A stretch of 64,000 nucleotides of DNA, from contig NC_088340.1 of assembly GCF_036884655.1 (NCBI RefSeq), positions 5,973,501 to 6,037,500 on the forward strand. Reading direction: 5' to 3'. The notes beneath the pieces are model-generated. The model was not told the origin of the DNA. It worked only from the letters and a program-made list of their open reading frames with translations, and made no database searches. This document shows positions 49,491 to 62,200 of this stretch, one piece after another; within the stretch, counting starts at the first letter, position 1; every line of letters begins with the position of its first letter. A program made the position numbers and the translations under genes. The stretch comes from Musa acuminata AAA Group. Its lineage: Eukaryota; Streptophyta; Magnoliopsida; Zingiberales; Musaceae.

Positions 49491-52400
49491 TTACCTCTTC
49501 CTCCTCTTGGGTTCAGCCTGCAACAAGCATTAAAGTGATCACTGCTAATTCCCCAGGATATCTAGTGTTAAACAATCTTAGAAATAAATCTCATTCTTAT
49601 ATATTTTTTGGAATGGGACGCCCGGAAGCTTGATATAGTTTTTGTTTTTCTCATATGGATATTAGAAGTATAAAATTAAACGACAATTTTGGTATAAGGC
49701 ACAACTAAGTTCCTTCTTCAATTGCACTACAATTTTTTTTACCTCCAATGTTAAGAAAATCCTCCCTTTTTACATGTATTGAAACCTGTTACATGTTACA
49801 AATGACCAAAAGAGGGGATTATTTAAACCAAATGTAATAGTTAAGAATGATGATTAGATATGTTCAAGAGCAGCCTCCTCTGACTTTTTTTCTACCTCCT
49901 CTGACTGTTATGCACATGAATATTCAACAAAGTCCAGGAAAAAAAAACAATTTCATTTTGCATTACTTTTACTTCCAAACAGGATATAATTAGAAAACAA
50001 TTTCACCATGCTGACCTTCATGTAGTTCATCAACCAACACAGAATTTTGGTCTGTGTAATGCACGTTATTCAATATGTTGTGCATCGAATATGTGCATGA
50101 ATGCCATTCAAAATGTAAGTTTTTCATTTATTTGCAGATTATGCCATGGTTGCAAACCACAAGAAAACAATAATATTTTAGTTTATATCATGCAGCATTT
50201 ACTATGAAGTCTACTTATAGTGGAATGTTAAACATAACATAAACATGTTCAGCCAATAATGCTTCTAGTTTTATGCCAGATAAGATTCTAAAGGGATGTT
50301 TAATATACATATTAAGGAAAAAGGAAGAGAAACCTAAGCACGAGTATGCTACACAAAATAATATTTTCTTATACTGATGTCTATGGAACATATTTTTCCT
50401 CTGAACTTCTTAATATTAGCTGAAACAAGAACAAATATAAATGGCAGGGTTCATACATGTGATCATTATCTAGAGACTGTTACATAGCAAGAATGTCGAA
50501 ATAACATGTGACTTGGAACTTCATCCACACAACACAGTTCCCAGGATTGCATCCAAAAAAACCTAAGAATCGCTAAGCTGCCTTCAAGTTCTATGCACAC
50601 GAAAAGCATAAAATTGTCTTAGAAATTGTCTCAAGGAAAGTTCAATTTGTCGTCTCTAGGTAAACATACTCGTGGCAAACAAAAAGTTTTACCAAGGCAT
50701 TGTCCTTCTAACTCTTCATATCTGATCAGTTACATTATCTTCTAATCCAATTTTGTTCAATTCTCAGCATTATAGCTAGAAATTGGTCGAAATATGCTAG
50801 AATAGATTAAACTTAACTGGACTTGAAATTGGCCAAATCTAGCCAATTTGATGACTTAAAATTTAGAATAGTGACAAGATGGGAAGGAGAACAGAAAAGT
50901 AGAGATAGAAAGAACCCACAAAAGAAATCAGTGACCATGTTTATGAAGCAAAGGAAGGTTCCAACAACTAAAAAGGACAGGTTGGTGCACAGTTCTCCTA
51001 CCAATATGGGGTCTAAAGAGAGTCTATAAGTGCTGCTAATGTTATGTTTGTCATTTGCTACAACTATTATATTTATCAGTTGCGGCCATAGTTGTAATAT
51101 CCGCCTTCCACTAGTGCACAGGATAGGATAGAATAACAGGCAAGATAGGAGAGATAAAGTTTTTTAAAATACCAAACCCAAAAAGCATCAGCCCCTTCCG
51201 TAGCCAAGAAATCTTGATTTCATGAGTTCACAGATTGCTCATGAAAATGACCAGAATCAGTTGTAATATGCTGGAAATAATGAAAGATTGGGCTTCAGCC
51301 AAACTCACTGAGATTTGCTGATCTTTGTGAGGACCAACCAATTACAACAGGTGAAGGCTCGTTCCCAAAGGAGAGGATCGGTAGGCTTGTCACTATTAAG
51401 GGCCAACTGCAGTAGCCGGAGGAGAAGGGCAGGAGAATAGGAAGAAGAGTGGATCACACCAATCTAGTCATAGCTTGCTCGATGACTTTTTAGTGCAGGG
51501 CCATTTTAATTTAATTTTCTATGAAAAAATTATTAGTTTACATGACCTTTTGCAAAATTGTCATATGGCAACATATTATATGATTCTACACTAGTTATAA
51601 AGTTTACTCAGCAAGGGCAAATAGGGTGCTAAACAAAAAAGGAGCATCTCTAGATTAGATTGGAGATTCTAACGAAAAAGGATGGACATCAATCATGCGA
51701 TCGATTGGAGATTCCAAGTCCATTGGGGATTTAATCCTGTAATAAGTCTCATCATGATTGAAAAATAAATATTTTACCAAAAAATCTACAAAGTGCACAA
51801 ATCCCTAAGAATACTTATTAAAGTGCACAAATCTGGGAGGAGATTCCAAGTTTTATTTCCCACAGTCTGAGAGGTAAAAGGTCACATCCTTAAGAATACT
51901 TATTAAAGTGCACAAACTGGTACTTATTCCTGATGGTGTATAATGATCATCCACATAGGTAATAGGTGGAGCTATGAAAACTTCATACATGAGAGTTAAT
52001 ATTTGAGCCAGAGTGAGTTATTTACAATTTCTCACTTTTATCTTCTCCAATATCTTCTCATCTCCATTCAACAACTACCAAATTCTCAAAAAAATGAAGT
52101 ATTCTTTGTTCCAAGAGTACTCCAATTCATCTGCCCTACATCAGATTTGGTATCATAGTCACTTGTACTACATTAGATTGACATCAAAGCAATGTTTACA
52201 TCATATTGGAACCATAACAACTTATCCTATATCCTTCCCACTTACCACCAAAAAGCTATCACATCTTCATTGCGAGCAATACACTACTACGCCTCATCCA
52301 CTATTGTAAACAATGCCAGTCTTGAAGAAAGATGTAGCATGAGAGATGTCTGAAGAGTAAGGCACAAGGTTTGATGACTAATCCATATGACTACTTCTTG

Positions 52401-55400
52401 ATGCTAGTGCCAGACTCTTGATTCTTTAAAACCTTATGTGACATTTTTGTACAAGAAAAACTAAGAATGTTATCCATTTCATTTAATAGTTCAAAGTTTC
52501 AAACAACAATTAAATACTTTATTCCCTTCTTTCTTGTCCCTTTCACACAATTTTTATGCAGAAACATCTAAACATGAATTTTAGATTACTAGAAATTACT
52601 TAGAGATTTAATATTATTTAATATTTAATTTTTATACATGAATGTGTTTTTTATGACTTTCAATAAAAGGATACCTCTACCCTATATTCTTTAGTTTACT
52701 AAGTTAATCACTTAGACGTGTACTTATATTTGACCCATATCAGTAGCTGGCTGAACCAGTACAGGTCTGGTTTTTTGCTTTTTCTTTTTACTAAGTTCAT
52801 GCTTTAAAAAAATAAATAAATAAAACAGACCGAACTGCTCAAAAAGCAACTATCAATGTCCTATTTCACAATGGTATTAGATCCAGGTGAAAGCTTATAC
52901 CATGGTGCTTAAAAAAATAAAATCTACCACATAACGTAACAAAAATAGCATAGATATATCATTTAATAGCATTAGAACTTAAGACAAATCTAGGATTGAT
53001 GCATACAATACCATAAGCACATGTTAAGTGGATACAAGACATCTAATATCTCTCCAAAATCAGAAAGTGGAAGTTTGCATGAAAAACAATTTAGTATGGC
53101 TTACATCAATAAAGAAATAGGGGAAAGTATATAAAATTCATCACCTTGGGCTCAGAAACTGATGAAGCTGGGAACCCATTTATAGATCTACTAGCATCAT
53201 TTTCGGAGTCACAATCTGAGCATAGAAAGTGATCTAATTTTTTTGCTTGTTCAATTGTCATGCCCATGCAAGATGGATGGAACCTGTTAACATGATCATT
53301 TTTACAATCTCAAACCAAAGCAAATGAACAAATTTGCTTTTATTAAAAAAAGTGTGAGATGAACTAAAGTTTTTGTACAACAGAGAAGCAAAATAAGAAT
53401 AAAAGACAGTAGTCTTCAATTCCAAAATTCTCCAGGTGCAACACAAGAATAAATTACAAAACCAAAATGATAATCACAAAGCTTGACAGAATATCAATAT
53501 CAGCACCTAAAAGAGCACAAATGAATGCTGGCATTAACGATAGAAATTATAATACACTCCAATGAAATGCATCTCTACTTGAATCAGTAAACAAGGTTGG
53601 TGGAATCAAAACATACAAACCTTTATTCGAACCAAGAAAATATTTAAACTAATCATCCACTCCAAAGCACAATATTTTTTGTTCATTAATTATATCCATA
53701 ATGACCACAATCAGGAAAAAAAAGGATCTATTATGAAAATGGAAAATTAAGAATGTACTTCCAAGCTTTCTCGACATGAGTCAGGTGCGATGCATGTCCA
53801 GATATATGGCCACTAAACCTTTGGATCTGAAGAAGTGCAAAGTAAAAAAAGTAAAAGAATTAAAACGTGAATAACTATAAACAAAAAAAAATTAAAGGTA
53901 GTTGAAAACTTAAGCTATATTCCCCATTAACCATGCCAAAGAAATTTAATTATTGGCAACACAATGAATTTTATAAAGACAATAAATACATGCAATCATG
54001 TTATCCTTCAAATTAGGACTTTTAGTACTTCATATGTCACATGATAAAATCCTAAAACAGGTTATGTAAAATTCACCTATCATAACTGACCATTAGGAAT
54101 GTTCTAGTGATAGCAACAACTCCATGAACATATCATGAAAAGATAACAGCACTCAAATACCTAGACAGTCAAGCATAAAGGTTGATGTATAGAAAGAAAG
54201 CTTGGAGAAAGGCTCTAGCACAAAATGACTTCATGTGAATCAACTATACACTCCGAAAAGGAAAAGAGAAAGACACTTATTGCTTCATATTCTAAGAATG
54301 TTGGGTTGTCATATGGAGCTACCACCAACAAATAATAGATCATGAATCACAATGACAAAAGAACATAAATTTATGCATTTCTTTGTCTCCTTTGCATTGT
54401 CAACCAGGCCATACGAAGTACCTTTACATGCAATAGGTCACCACATAGCTTTTAGCTAAAGACACCAGGAAACAACATGATACAAGGACTAAAATAATGT
54501 TTTGGACAAAACAAAGATCCAAAATTATATAGAAAAGAGTGAAAAAAGTATTTCCATTTAGATAGTGCATAACATGAAACTCCAAAGGCCTCAAACACCA
54601 AGAATCACATCAAAATGGTAGTTTAACCACACAAATAAAAACAATCTCAACATCTTGCTATGTCGATGTACATTTTAAAAAATTAAAAAAAATGTTATGA
54701 AAGGCTTGAAGCTTGATCATTTTCACCAAAGAATCATGCCTTCACTAAGGCATGCCAGATTTAATGATATACTGCATAACGGAAATGACAATGTATACCA
54801 ATATATATATCTAATTTTTCTATTAAAATATGCATGATAGTGATTCTTCATGTGCTCTGATTATCTCCGGTCTAAACCAGAAAGAAATGCAAGAGAAATA
54901 CGAGTGGAGTGAAGATATTTCCTGGAGATGAAAAAGTGGAACTGTTCAATTGATCATCAACTATTTCTTATATTATCTATCTCTGAGGCAAATGCAATTT
55001 CTTGATGTTCGTATGAGAAAAAAATTAGCTGCATGTTCCTCTACTAAAGTTGATATTGTGCACTTGGGTCAATAACCGCTAAGGGTTGCACGTACCTCTT
55101 TCTCGTAGCCTAATAATACATTGTGACAATGTTGAAGCCACATATCTATTTGTCGAATTTGTCTTCCACAACAAAATGTAGTCTACTGATACATATTATC
55201 ATTTTGTTTGTGATCATGTCACTACTAAAGATCTCATGCGTTTGTACTAAAGATCAGCTCGTAGCTATTTTGAGTAAGTCATTAGCCCACTAGTCATTCA
55301 CCTTTCTTCATATCAAGGTTGGTAACTTCAACAGAAGCACCATTTTGTGGGTGCATAATAGTTAACAAATATTTTCTGCACAAATCAAATGAAAAATTAT

Positions 55401-56568
55401 TGATAGATTGAGATAATAGCTACCAACTATTACCTAATTGAAAATTTAAGAGTGAACATGTTGTTTACATGTTAGGCAACATTCCATTTAGATATTATGG
55501 ACTCGTTGTGAATATAAAAATTACGCTGGGTACATTGACCATTCTCAGACTTCACATTGGTGGGTGCTCCATGCACTACGTTAGTCCTATACTTGTTGTA
55601 AATAACTGACACTAGTTTATTTATACTCAATGAAACATCAATAAGAAAGCACTGCCCTTCCAAAACAAATTGTCTTCCGCAGACAGAACCAGCAAAATAG
55701 TAATTTACTTTGCACAGAGAGAGAAAAGGAAATTGTGAAACAAAAACATTAATTTCATAGCTGCTCTTAGCTTAAGCAACAAAGAACGAACATGCATAAC
55801 ATTTTTTCACAAGTGTCTCGTGACTAGATAAACAACAGTACTTAATAAAAATATCCATCTAAGCTCACCACGATCAGGGAAGCAATAGAGAAGAGCAGAG
55901 CATGGATAGGTAGTTACCAGTCCTTGCATCCCTCGCACTGGACCATGAGATCGTCGGGGTTGTAAGGCATCTCGCACTTACAGTACCTGAAATGCAAAAC
56001 GACATAGATATACATTTACGAGAAAGCTAGATAAAAAAGAGCTAGAGCAGGAAAAGCCTACACCGCGACACGGTCCGGTGTGAAAGCCCCTGTGGCTGCC
56101 TTGTACTCGAAGCGGCAGAAGTAGTCCTCAGCGCCAACATTCTCCAGCTTTGTGTAATTCTTGAAGGAGTGCACCACGCACTTGCCCTCGATAGTGTGTG
56201 CGCTCTGCACGTCGTAGTGGTCGGACAGGAAAAGCTCCTTGGCACCGTGAAACAGCCGACGGCCGCCAATGGACTCCTCGGGGCGGTAGTACCACCGCAC
56301 CCGCACCCGCACGTTATTGCGGTGGTCTGCCTCAATCTTCTCCACCCGCGCCACATACGGCGGCTTTTCCGACTCCGCCGGCCGCATCAGCACGCAGTCA
56401 CCCACTACACCCCCACGCACACAAGAATAGTTAGAAGCCAACGGAGAGAAATAGATCCACGACGGACGCCATTCACGCACAAATCTATATAATACCTCTG
56501 ACCACCTTGTTGGTGCCCTTGATGGTGTAGGAATCGAGGTCCTTCCTGCCAGGCTTCGTCTTGGCCAT
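49491..56568 (-). CDS. EBS: BAH-PHD histone-methyl-lysine reader, EBS (EARLY BOLTING IN SHORT DAYS)-like
   Basis: Five exons in coding order: 56568-56496, 56404-56062, 55986-55918, 53283-53145, 49517-49491. The total is 651 nt (216 residues), all GT-AG and in frame. The order is a basic N-terminus ([18 protein letters not shown]), a BAH domain (about 22-137, with [44 protein letters not shown]), then a PHD finger (about 140-188). The PHD finger has Cys at CKC, CEGC, WFHPSC and CSDC, with the conserved [20 protein letters not shown] core. A basic tail ends PKRRKR, a likely nuclear signal. In Arabidopsis EBS and SHL bind H3K27me3 and H3K4me3 and repress floral genes (established knowledge). [20 protein letters not shown] is closer to EBS than to SHL. 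The protein is a little shorter than Arabidopsis EBS, mostly in the tail. The last coding exon is only 27 nt and lies after a 3.6 kb intron. Confidence 0.95.
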
Positions 56569-59219
56569 CAGCTAAAACTGAGAGATGATACCAATCGAAC
56601 CACTCCTAGTCTCGTGTATCTTTGAATCTCCTCGTCTCGGGTGGGTGCGGGAAGAGATGGACTGCTGGCGTGGGAAACGATGGTAACCCTAAAGTGAGGA
56701 GGAGGAGGAGAGAGAGGTGATGGTGCGTGTGGCTGGTTCCCACAAGAGCGGAGGTGGACAGGAGATGGCTCGACAAATGTTTCACCCTTCAGTATTTTTG
56801 GGTGAGATAACGGATCTGCGCCGCGTCTTGGGCTTCGGGGCCGAGTGCCCTCTGAAAAGGTACAACCACGAGAACGAGTCGATCGGTGGCCCTACCAAAC
56901 GCCGAGCCACACTGGATCCAGTCGTAACGGCATCCAACAAAGTATATCAAAAATAAAATTATATTATTTTTTAGCTGATTTATTGAAATTTTAGGTTTTT
57001 TAAAAACAGAAAGAGTTTTTTTGTTTAAAATTGAATATAAAATATTCAGAATGTGATTTTTTTGTCAAGAAATTGATAATACAAATTTAAGAAAATTCAA
57101 ATAGATACACAAATAGATAAAATCTGAAAACAACTATATCTCTTGAAATCTGAAAAACCTTTTTAACGAAATTATGAAATTAATTTTTTATTCTCGGAAA
57201 TCAGAATTATAATTTTCTGGATAATATTTTTTGCGTTTTATAATTTCGTATTATTTTTTAAATTGAATAATTACTAAATTGTTGATCTATTTCGAAATAA
57301 AAAATATCACAGATTTTTAACTAAAAATATTTGATTAAAAATTCAGATAAATCCTCCTCCTCTACCTCTTTTCCATTTCTCCTACTACTTCCCATCTTCT
57401 TCTTCATCCTCCTTATCCAATCCAAAAGGATAGCTTAATAAATAAGTGAAATATTAGGTTTAATATAAAATCACATAATAAATTTGAAAATTCAAGAATA
57501 TATTTATTCATTTATGAAGAACGACAGTCTTGGATAAATTATAGAGATTTCATTGAAAATTTTAATTAATAAATATTTATCTAGATAATTTTCCTATATT
57601 TTTAATATACCGAGTTAGCTTTATGTCAGATTCTTATCAGAATTCGATAGAGAAAGAAAAAAAAGTCTTAGATGGTTATGATAATAATATAAAATAATAT
57701 GATTTTTTTTATAAAATTAATATTACAAAAAATAAAATGAAATAAATTCTTTGAATGGTTTTTCACTATGTTCTAATTATTATTTTTAATTATTTGAACT
57801 AGTTTAAATGAATGTATCGATTTGTGTAACCCGATCGTCTCCTCCTCTTTCTTTTCATTTTCTTATCGTCCTAGTTACCATAAAAATTAAGAGAAAATAA
57901 CAAGTCTTGCCATGATAATAATATAAAAAATATGAATTTTGTTAAGATCATTAGCATAAATAATTCAAAATTGAAAGGGTTTTCATGTACAAAAGAAGAA
58001 ATGAATTCTCGCTATTGATATTTAACCATTTAAAATAACCAATCCACTAAAAGAGTAAATATCAAAATTAATATAAGAAAACAAGTTATGTAATTGAAAA
58101 TGATAGGGGGACGAGTAAATAAATTATAAAAGTAAAAAGTAAAAAATAAATGTAAGAATAAATAATAAGGTTGACTCCTTTTGATACATGATATGGTCAT
58201 ATAACAAAGTATATAATAATATTGAATATTGACTCTGTCTAATGAACACAAATTAGACTAATTTTACTCTGTGAACTAATTCAACCTTTGGCTATCCATA
58301 TCAAAATTACATACTTGTAGATCATATGATCCTACCATATCTCCTCTTATATGGGAAGATAATAATCAATAAAATAACTACACAAATCGTAAATAATCAA
58401 TATATCCACTTTGCATGTTCTAACAAATTATATTTCTTTGGAGATTACAGAAAGGAAATTGCAACATTAAGTTTTTGAGTTCGTATTTCTTTTGAAATGA
58501 TCTGAAGAAAATTGAGGAACGATTATTTTAACACTTATTTCAAAAAAAGTATTATATTTACAATAATTAACGATTTGAAGGGTTTGCTATAAAAGAGGGT
58601 TTGAGTGCAACGACTTACAGTAGAATTAGATTCTATCATCTCTTATACAATTTATTAATGAGAAAACAAATCGAGCTTCCATGAGTCTTATTTTATAAAA
58701 TTATTGATTTATCGATCCTTCTTTAGAAAGTTAGTTTTATACATATCTTCGATAAAGGAATCATACAAAGAATTTGTCAACGAATTTTGCTAGATTAAGA
58801 GAGGTGGATAGATCTTTTAAGGAAATATTTTCGCATGAATTATTTGATCTGATCATCTATTTGAAGTCATCAGAGGTTATGATTGTCCTCGTGTTTGAAA
58901 ATAATAATTTTAAATTTAAATGTTTTTTGGGGAAAAACGATGTGAAGGTTTGATTCATTAGGAATAGACTTGATGCCTTGTTTTATGTTGTTACTGTAAG
59001 CGTTGTATTATATGTTGGGAAGGGCTTTGGTCCGGCATTCATGAATCGCCCAATCCACCGCTTTGCGCTTACCAGCCCATCTCAACGACACCCACTTTTC
59101 TGCCCTATATATATGTGCGTGTAATTATCTCCTATGCGTGTTATAAACGATAAATAGGGATTTCGCGTCTACGCCCTTCGAAACTGAAACCCTAGTTTGG
59201 AAAGAGAAGTGCACCGGCG
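56569..59219. other. Divergent intergenic region between the EBS-like gene and SPT5
   Basis: The two genes are transcribed away from each other, so both promoters lie here. The part next to EBS is GC- and GA-rich (about 56630-56930). The middle, about 56950-59000, is very AT-rich with no recognisable gene. A short plus-strand frame at 56717-56956 has no family resemblance. Confidence 0.6.
59106..59114 (+). promoter_or_regulatory. Putative TATA box of SPT5, with a telo-box-like motif downstream
   Basis: TATATATAT lies about 106-114 bases upstream of the SPT5 start codon. An AAACCCTAG (telo-box-like) element at about 59187-59195 sits in the predicted leader. Such motifs are common in plant genes of the transcription and translation machinery. 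Confidence 0.5.
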
Positions 59220-62200
59220 ATGGCTCGCGGGCGTCATCGGGACGAAGACGACGACTTTATAGACGACGACGAGGAGGAGGAGATGGAGGAAGAGGAAGAG
59301 GAAGAGGAGGAGGAGGTTGTCGGGGGAAAGGGTAGGCAGAAGCGGCGCAGATCTGAGTTTATCGACGACGTGGCGGTGGAGGACGATGAGGAAGAAGAGG
59401 AAGAAGACGAGGACGACGAGGATGATGGCGGTCACCGAGGCCGGAAGCAGAGGCGGCGGTCGGGCTCGGAGTTTTTTGAGCTCGAGGCGGTCGTGGACAG
59501 CGACGATGAAGAGGAAGAAGAGGAGGGGGAGGATGGTACGTCACTCTATTATTTTTTTTGGGGTTAAGATTGGTCTTTTTGTGCTTTGTTGAGTTCTCAT
59601 TTTGCACTTCTGGAATGACCGACGGGTCGATGCATTCTTGGATGAACATGGTTTTTGTGTAATTGTGCTGGATCACATCATATGACAGAATCGTTTATTG
59701 GTGAACCGTCTTTACGGTGTGTTAATTAATTGGTCCATTTTTTCCTGTCATGCTTGCTAAGCTTGTTGCTGCTATTTCCAAAAAATACTTGGACGTAAGG
59801 CTTCTCTATGCAAATTAGGTATTTTTGCAGTGATTCAAATGTCGTGGATACAAGAGATCTTTCAATTTTCCTGTTAAGTGGGAAGCAACAGAACTTGCAA
59901 TTAAGCATATATATTGTTTGACTGCTAGATTGTTTTAGGTGAGGCAGAGATCATTATTTGCAAAAGAACAGGTTATCAATTTGTGTATTATAGTTATTAT
60001 CACTTATTACTTGCTTGATTGCTGATTTGACCCTTAAATGCTTTCTTTCTACTGGGCTAGTTTTAAAAGAGACCTGTAAGTAGTGGCCTTTCAAGCTTTG
60101 TTCATATCAAGGAACATCATGCGCTATGAACCTTCTTGAATTATGTTTAATTTGTGCAACTTTTTATTTTTACATAAAAGATCTTTCTTAGGAATTTTAG
60201 TCATGTATTTTATGGTGACAATTTGATTTAGCCTTTTTTGGATTTAGGTATTAGGTTATTCATTTGAATTAGGTGAACCATCCCATGCTATGAAGTTGAG
60301 GACTATTAGGGTGTTCATCACTGCTGTGGGAAATCTTAATTACACTTTTTTTTTCTCATCGAGCTGGCCTTACTATGAAGGAGCTAAAATGATTGAAGCT
60401 ACCTTCCCTTTAAAAATAAACTAGCAGAGCGTCAATGTAAGTTCAATTATTCATGCAAACAAAGTGGTTGTGTTCAGGACACATTCTAGTCACTCTAGTC
60501 ACAGAGAAGTAATGTCGCTATAGAGACAAGACTTACCCTAAATGGGTCTTTTATATTGAAATGGGGTGACCCATCAACTCACAGGGATGTTATGGTTCTT
60601 TTTCTTTTTTTCTTAATTGTCCTGTTGTTTGTTTTCTCCTTTTGTTTCTTTCTAGTGTGGTGTCACACTAGTCATACTAGTACATGACATGGCACAATTT
60701 TGATGACCAGCTAAATCCCTTATATTGTTTGAATTAGATCTTGGTTTATGCAATTTTCACTTGTTCCTCATAGGTTTCTTTATATTAGCTTTTAGTCATC
60801 TTATTTAAGGTTTAGTTTTTGCTTCATTTTCCTGTCTGATGAGATACGTTCCCTCCTATAGAATACTACCTTTATTTTAGGGATAGTAGCTTGAAGAGAA
60901 AATTTACGAGGGAGAAGACGAAGACAGGTAAAGAGGAGTGATTTGGTTGAGAAGAGACATTATTAATATCACATTCTGCTCTGTAGGACATGCTCATATA
61001 TTAACATTATGGGAAGAGGAACTAATCTTGTCGCTTCACAAAATTCCTTAGGAAGATGACTGTAAGTCTCAAAATGCAATTATTCAAAAAAATAACTATC
61101 AAACCTATAATATAGGACTTATTCAACTAATTAGACCCTAAATTGGACTTGGGATGCCATCTAAAATTGCCACTGAAACCATTAACGGAGTATATAAATA
61201 TTGCTAGATGAGTGCCCTATATTGATGTATAGATGGCTATCCTCTCGTATCACGGTCTTCTCTGTTTCCTATGGTTTTTAAGGGCATCTTTGCTCTTCTC
61301 CATCTAGTTTAAGGCTACTCTGATAAATGAAACTTTGAGCGACTTAATCTCACCTTGTTTGAGTTCTCAGCCAAGTAGGACTATGTCTGATTGAATTCCA
61401 TGAAACTTTGTCAAATTCTACCCGGCTATATCTTGCATCCATGCAGATGCGCAAGGTGGATGGAGACGTTTGTTAGCAGATTGACCCTTCACTTGAAGTT
61501 GAACCTATAGTTGGAAGTGCTCGACATCAAATCTAACATCAAAAATTTTTCTATGAATGGTTCGTTTTATAATGGAAATGGTTTTATTATGGTAGTTATG
61601 AGTCTTGAGATAGTTGATTAGAGGCCAATTTTAGTTATTAAGTTACAATGAGGCTTTTCCACATAGGTATGTTTGTGTTTAAGTTGATCAAGCTGCACAT
61701 TAAGTTTGGTCCAATATCAAATATGAAGGTTGAGTCATTGTAGCATTGTCCAAATCACTTAATAGCTAAAGAGGCCAACCTAGACCTTCAATATCACCAT
61801 AGTGCTTTGAGATGGCAGTAGGTCAAACTGTCAAAGCCCAATATAGTCTAACTTGGATTGGTTGAGGATATTGTCTCACTATATTTATTAGGATTAAAAC
61901 GTGAAATTTTGTATTTTTACTGTATGTCATACAAGGATTGTGAAATTTTTAAGTTAGACTGTCGTACTTGGAATATGTGATGTAGGACAAGTTTGTGATG
62001 AACAGAGAAAGTAAAGGGTAAAGTAATAATCATAAAAGATAATAGACAAAAATGATAACTATTTTATTTGATCTGGATTAATAGGTAACTCCTGGAAATC
62101 AATGTTTCAGACTTATCCACGTTTTACATGTGGACCATATAATCATTCCATCATTGAAAAAGAAACATGGCCCTATATCACTCACATAATGTGGGAAAAA

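Noticed and set aside
56042..56492. Alternative frames over EBS exon 2 (104, 107 and 78 codons)
   Set aside because: Shadows of the BAH-domain exon.
56717..56956. 79-codon plus-strand frame in the EBS-SPT5 intergenic region
   Set aside because: No recognisable domain, no splice partner, and it lies in the predicted promoter and leader area of the EBS-like gene.
59169..59676. Antisense and shifted frames over SPT5 exon 1
   Set aside because: Translations of GAG/GAC-rich codons in other frames. The acidic plus-strand frame splices to EDDFI as expected for SPT5.
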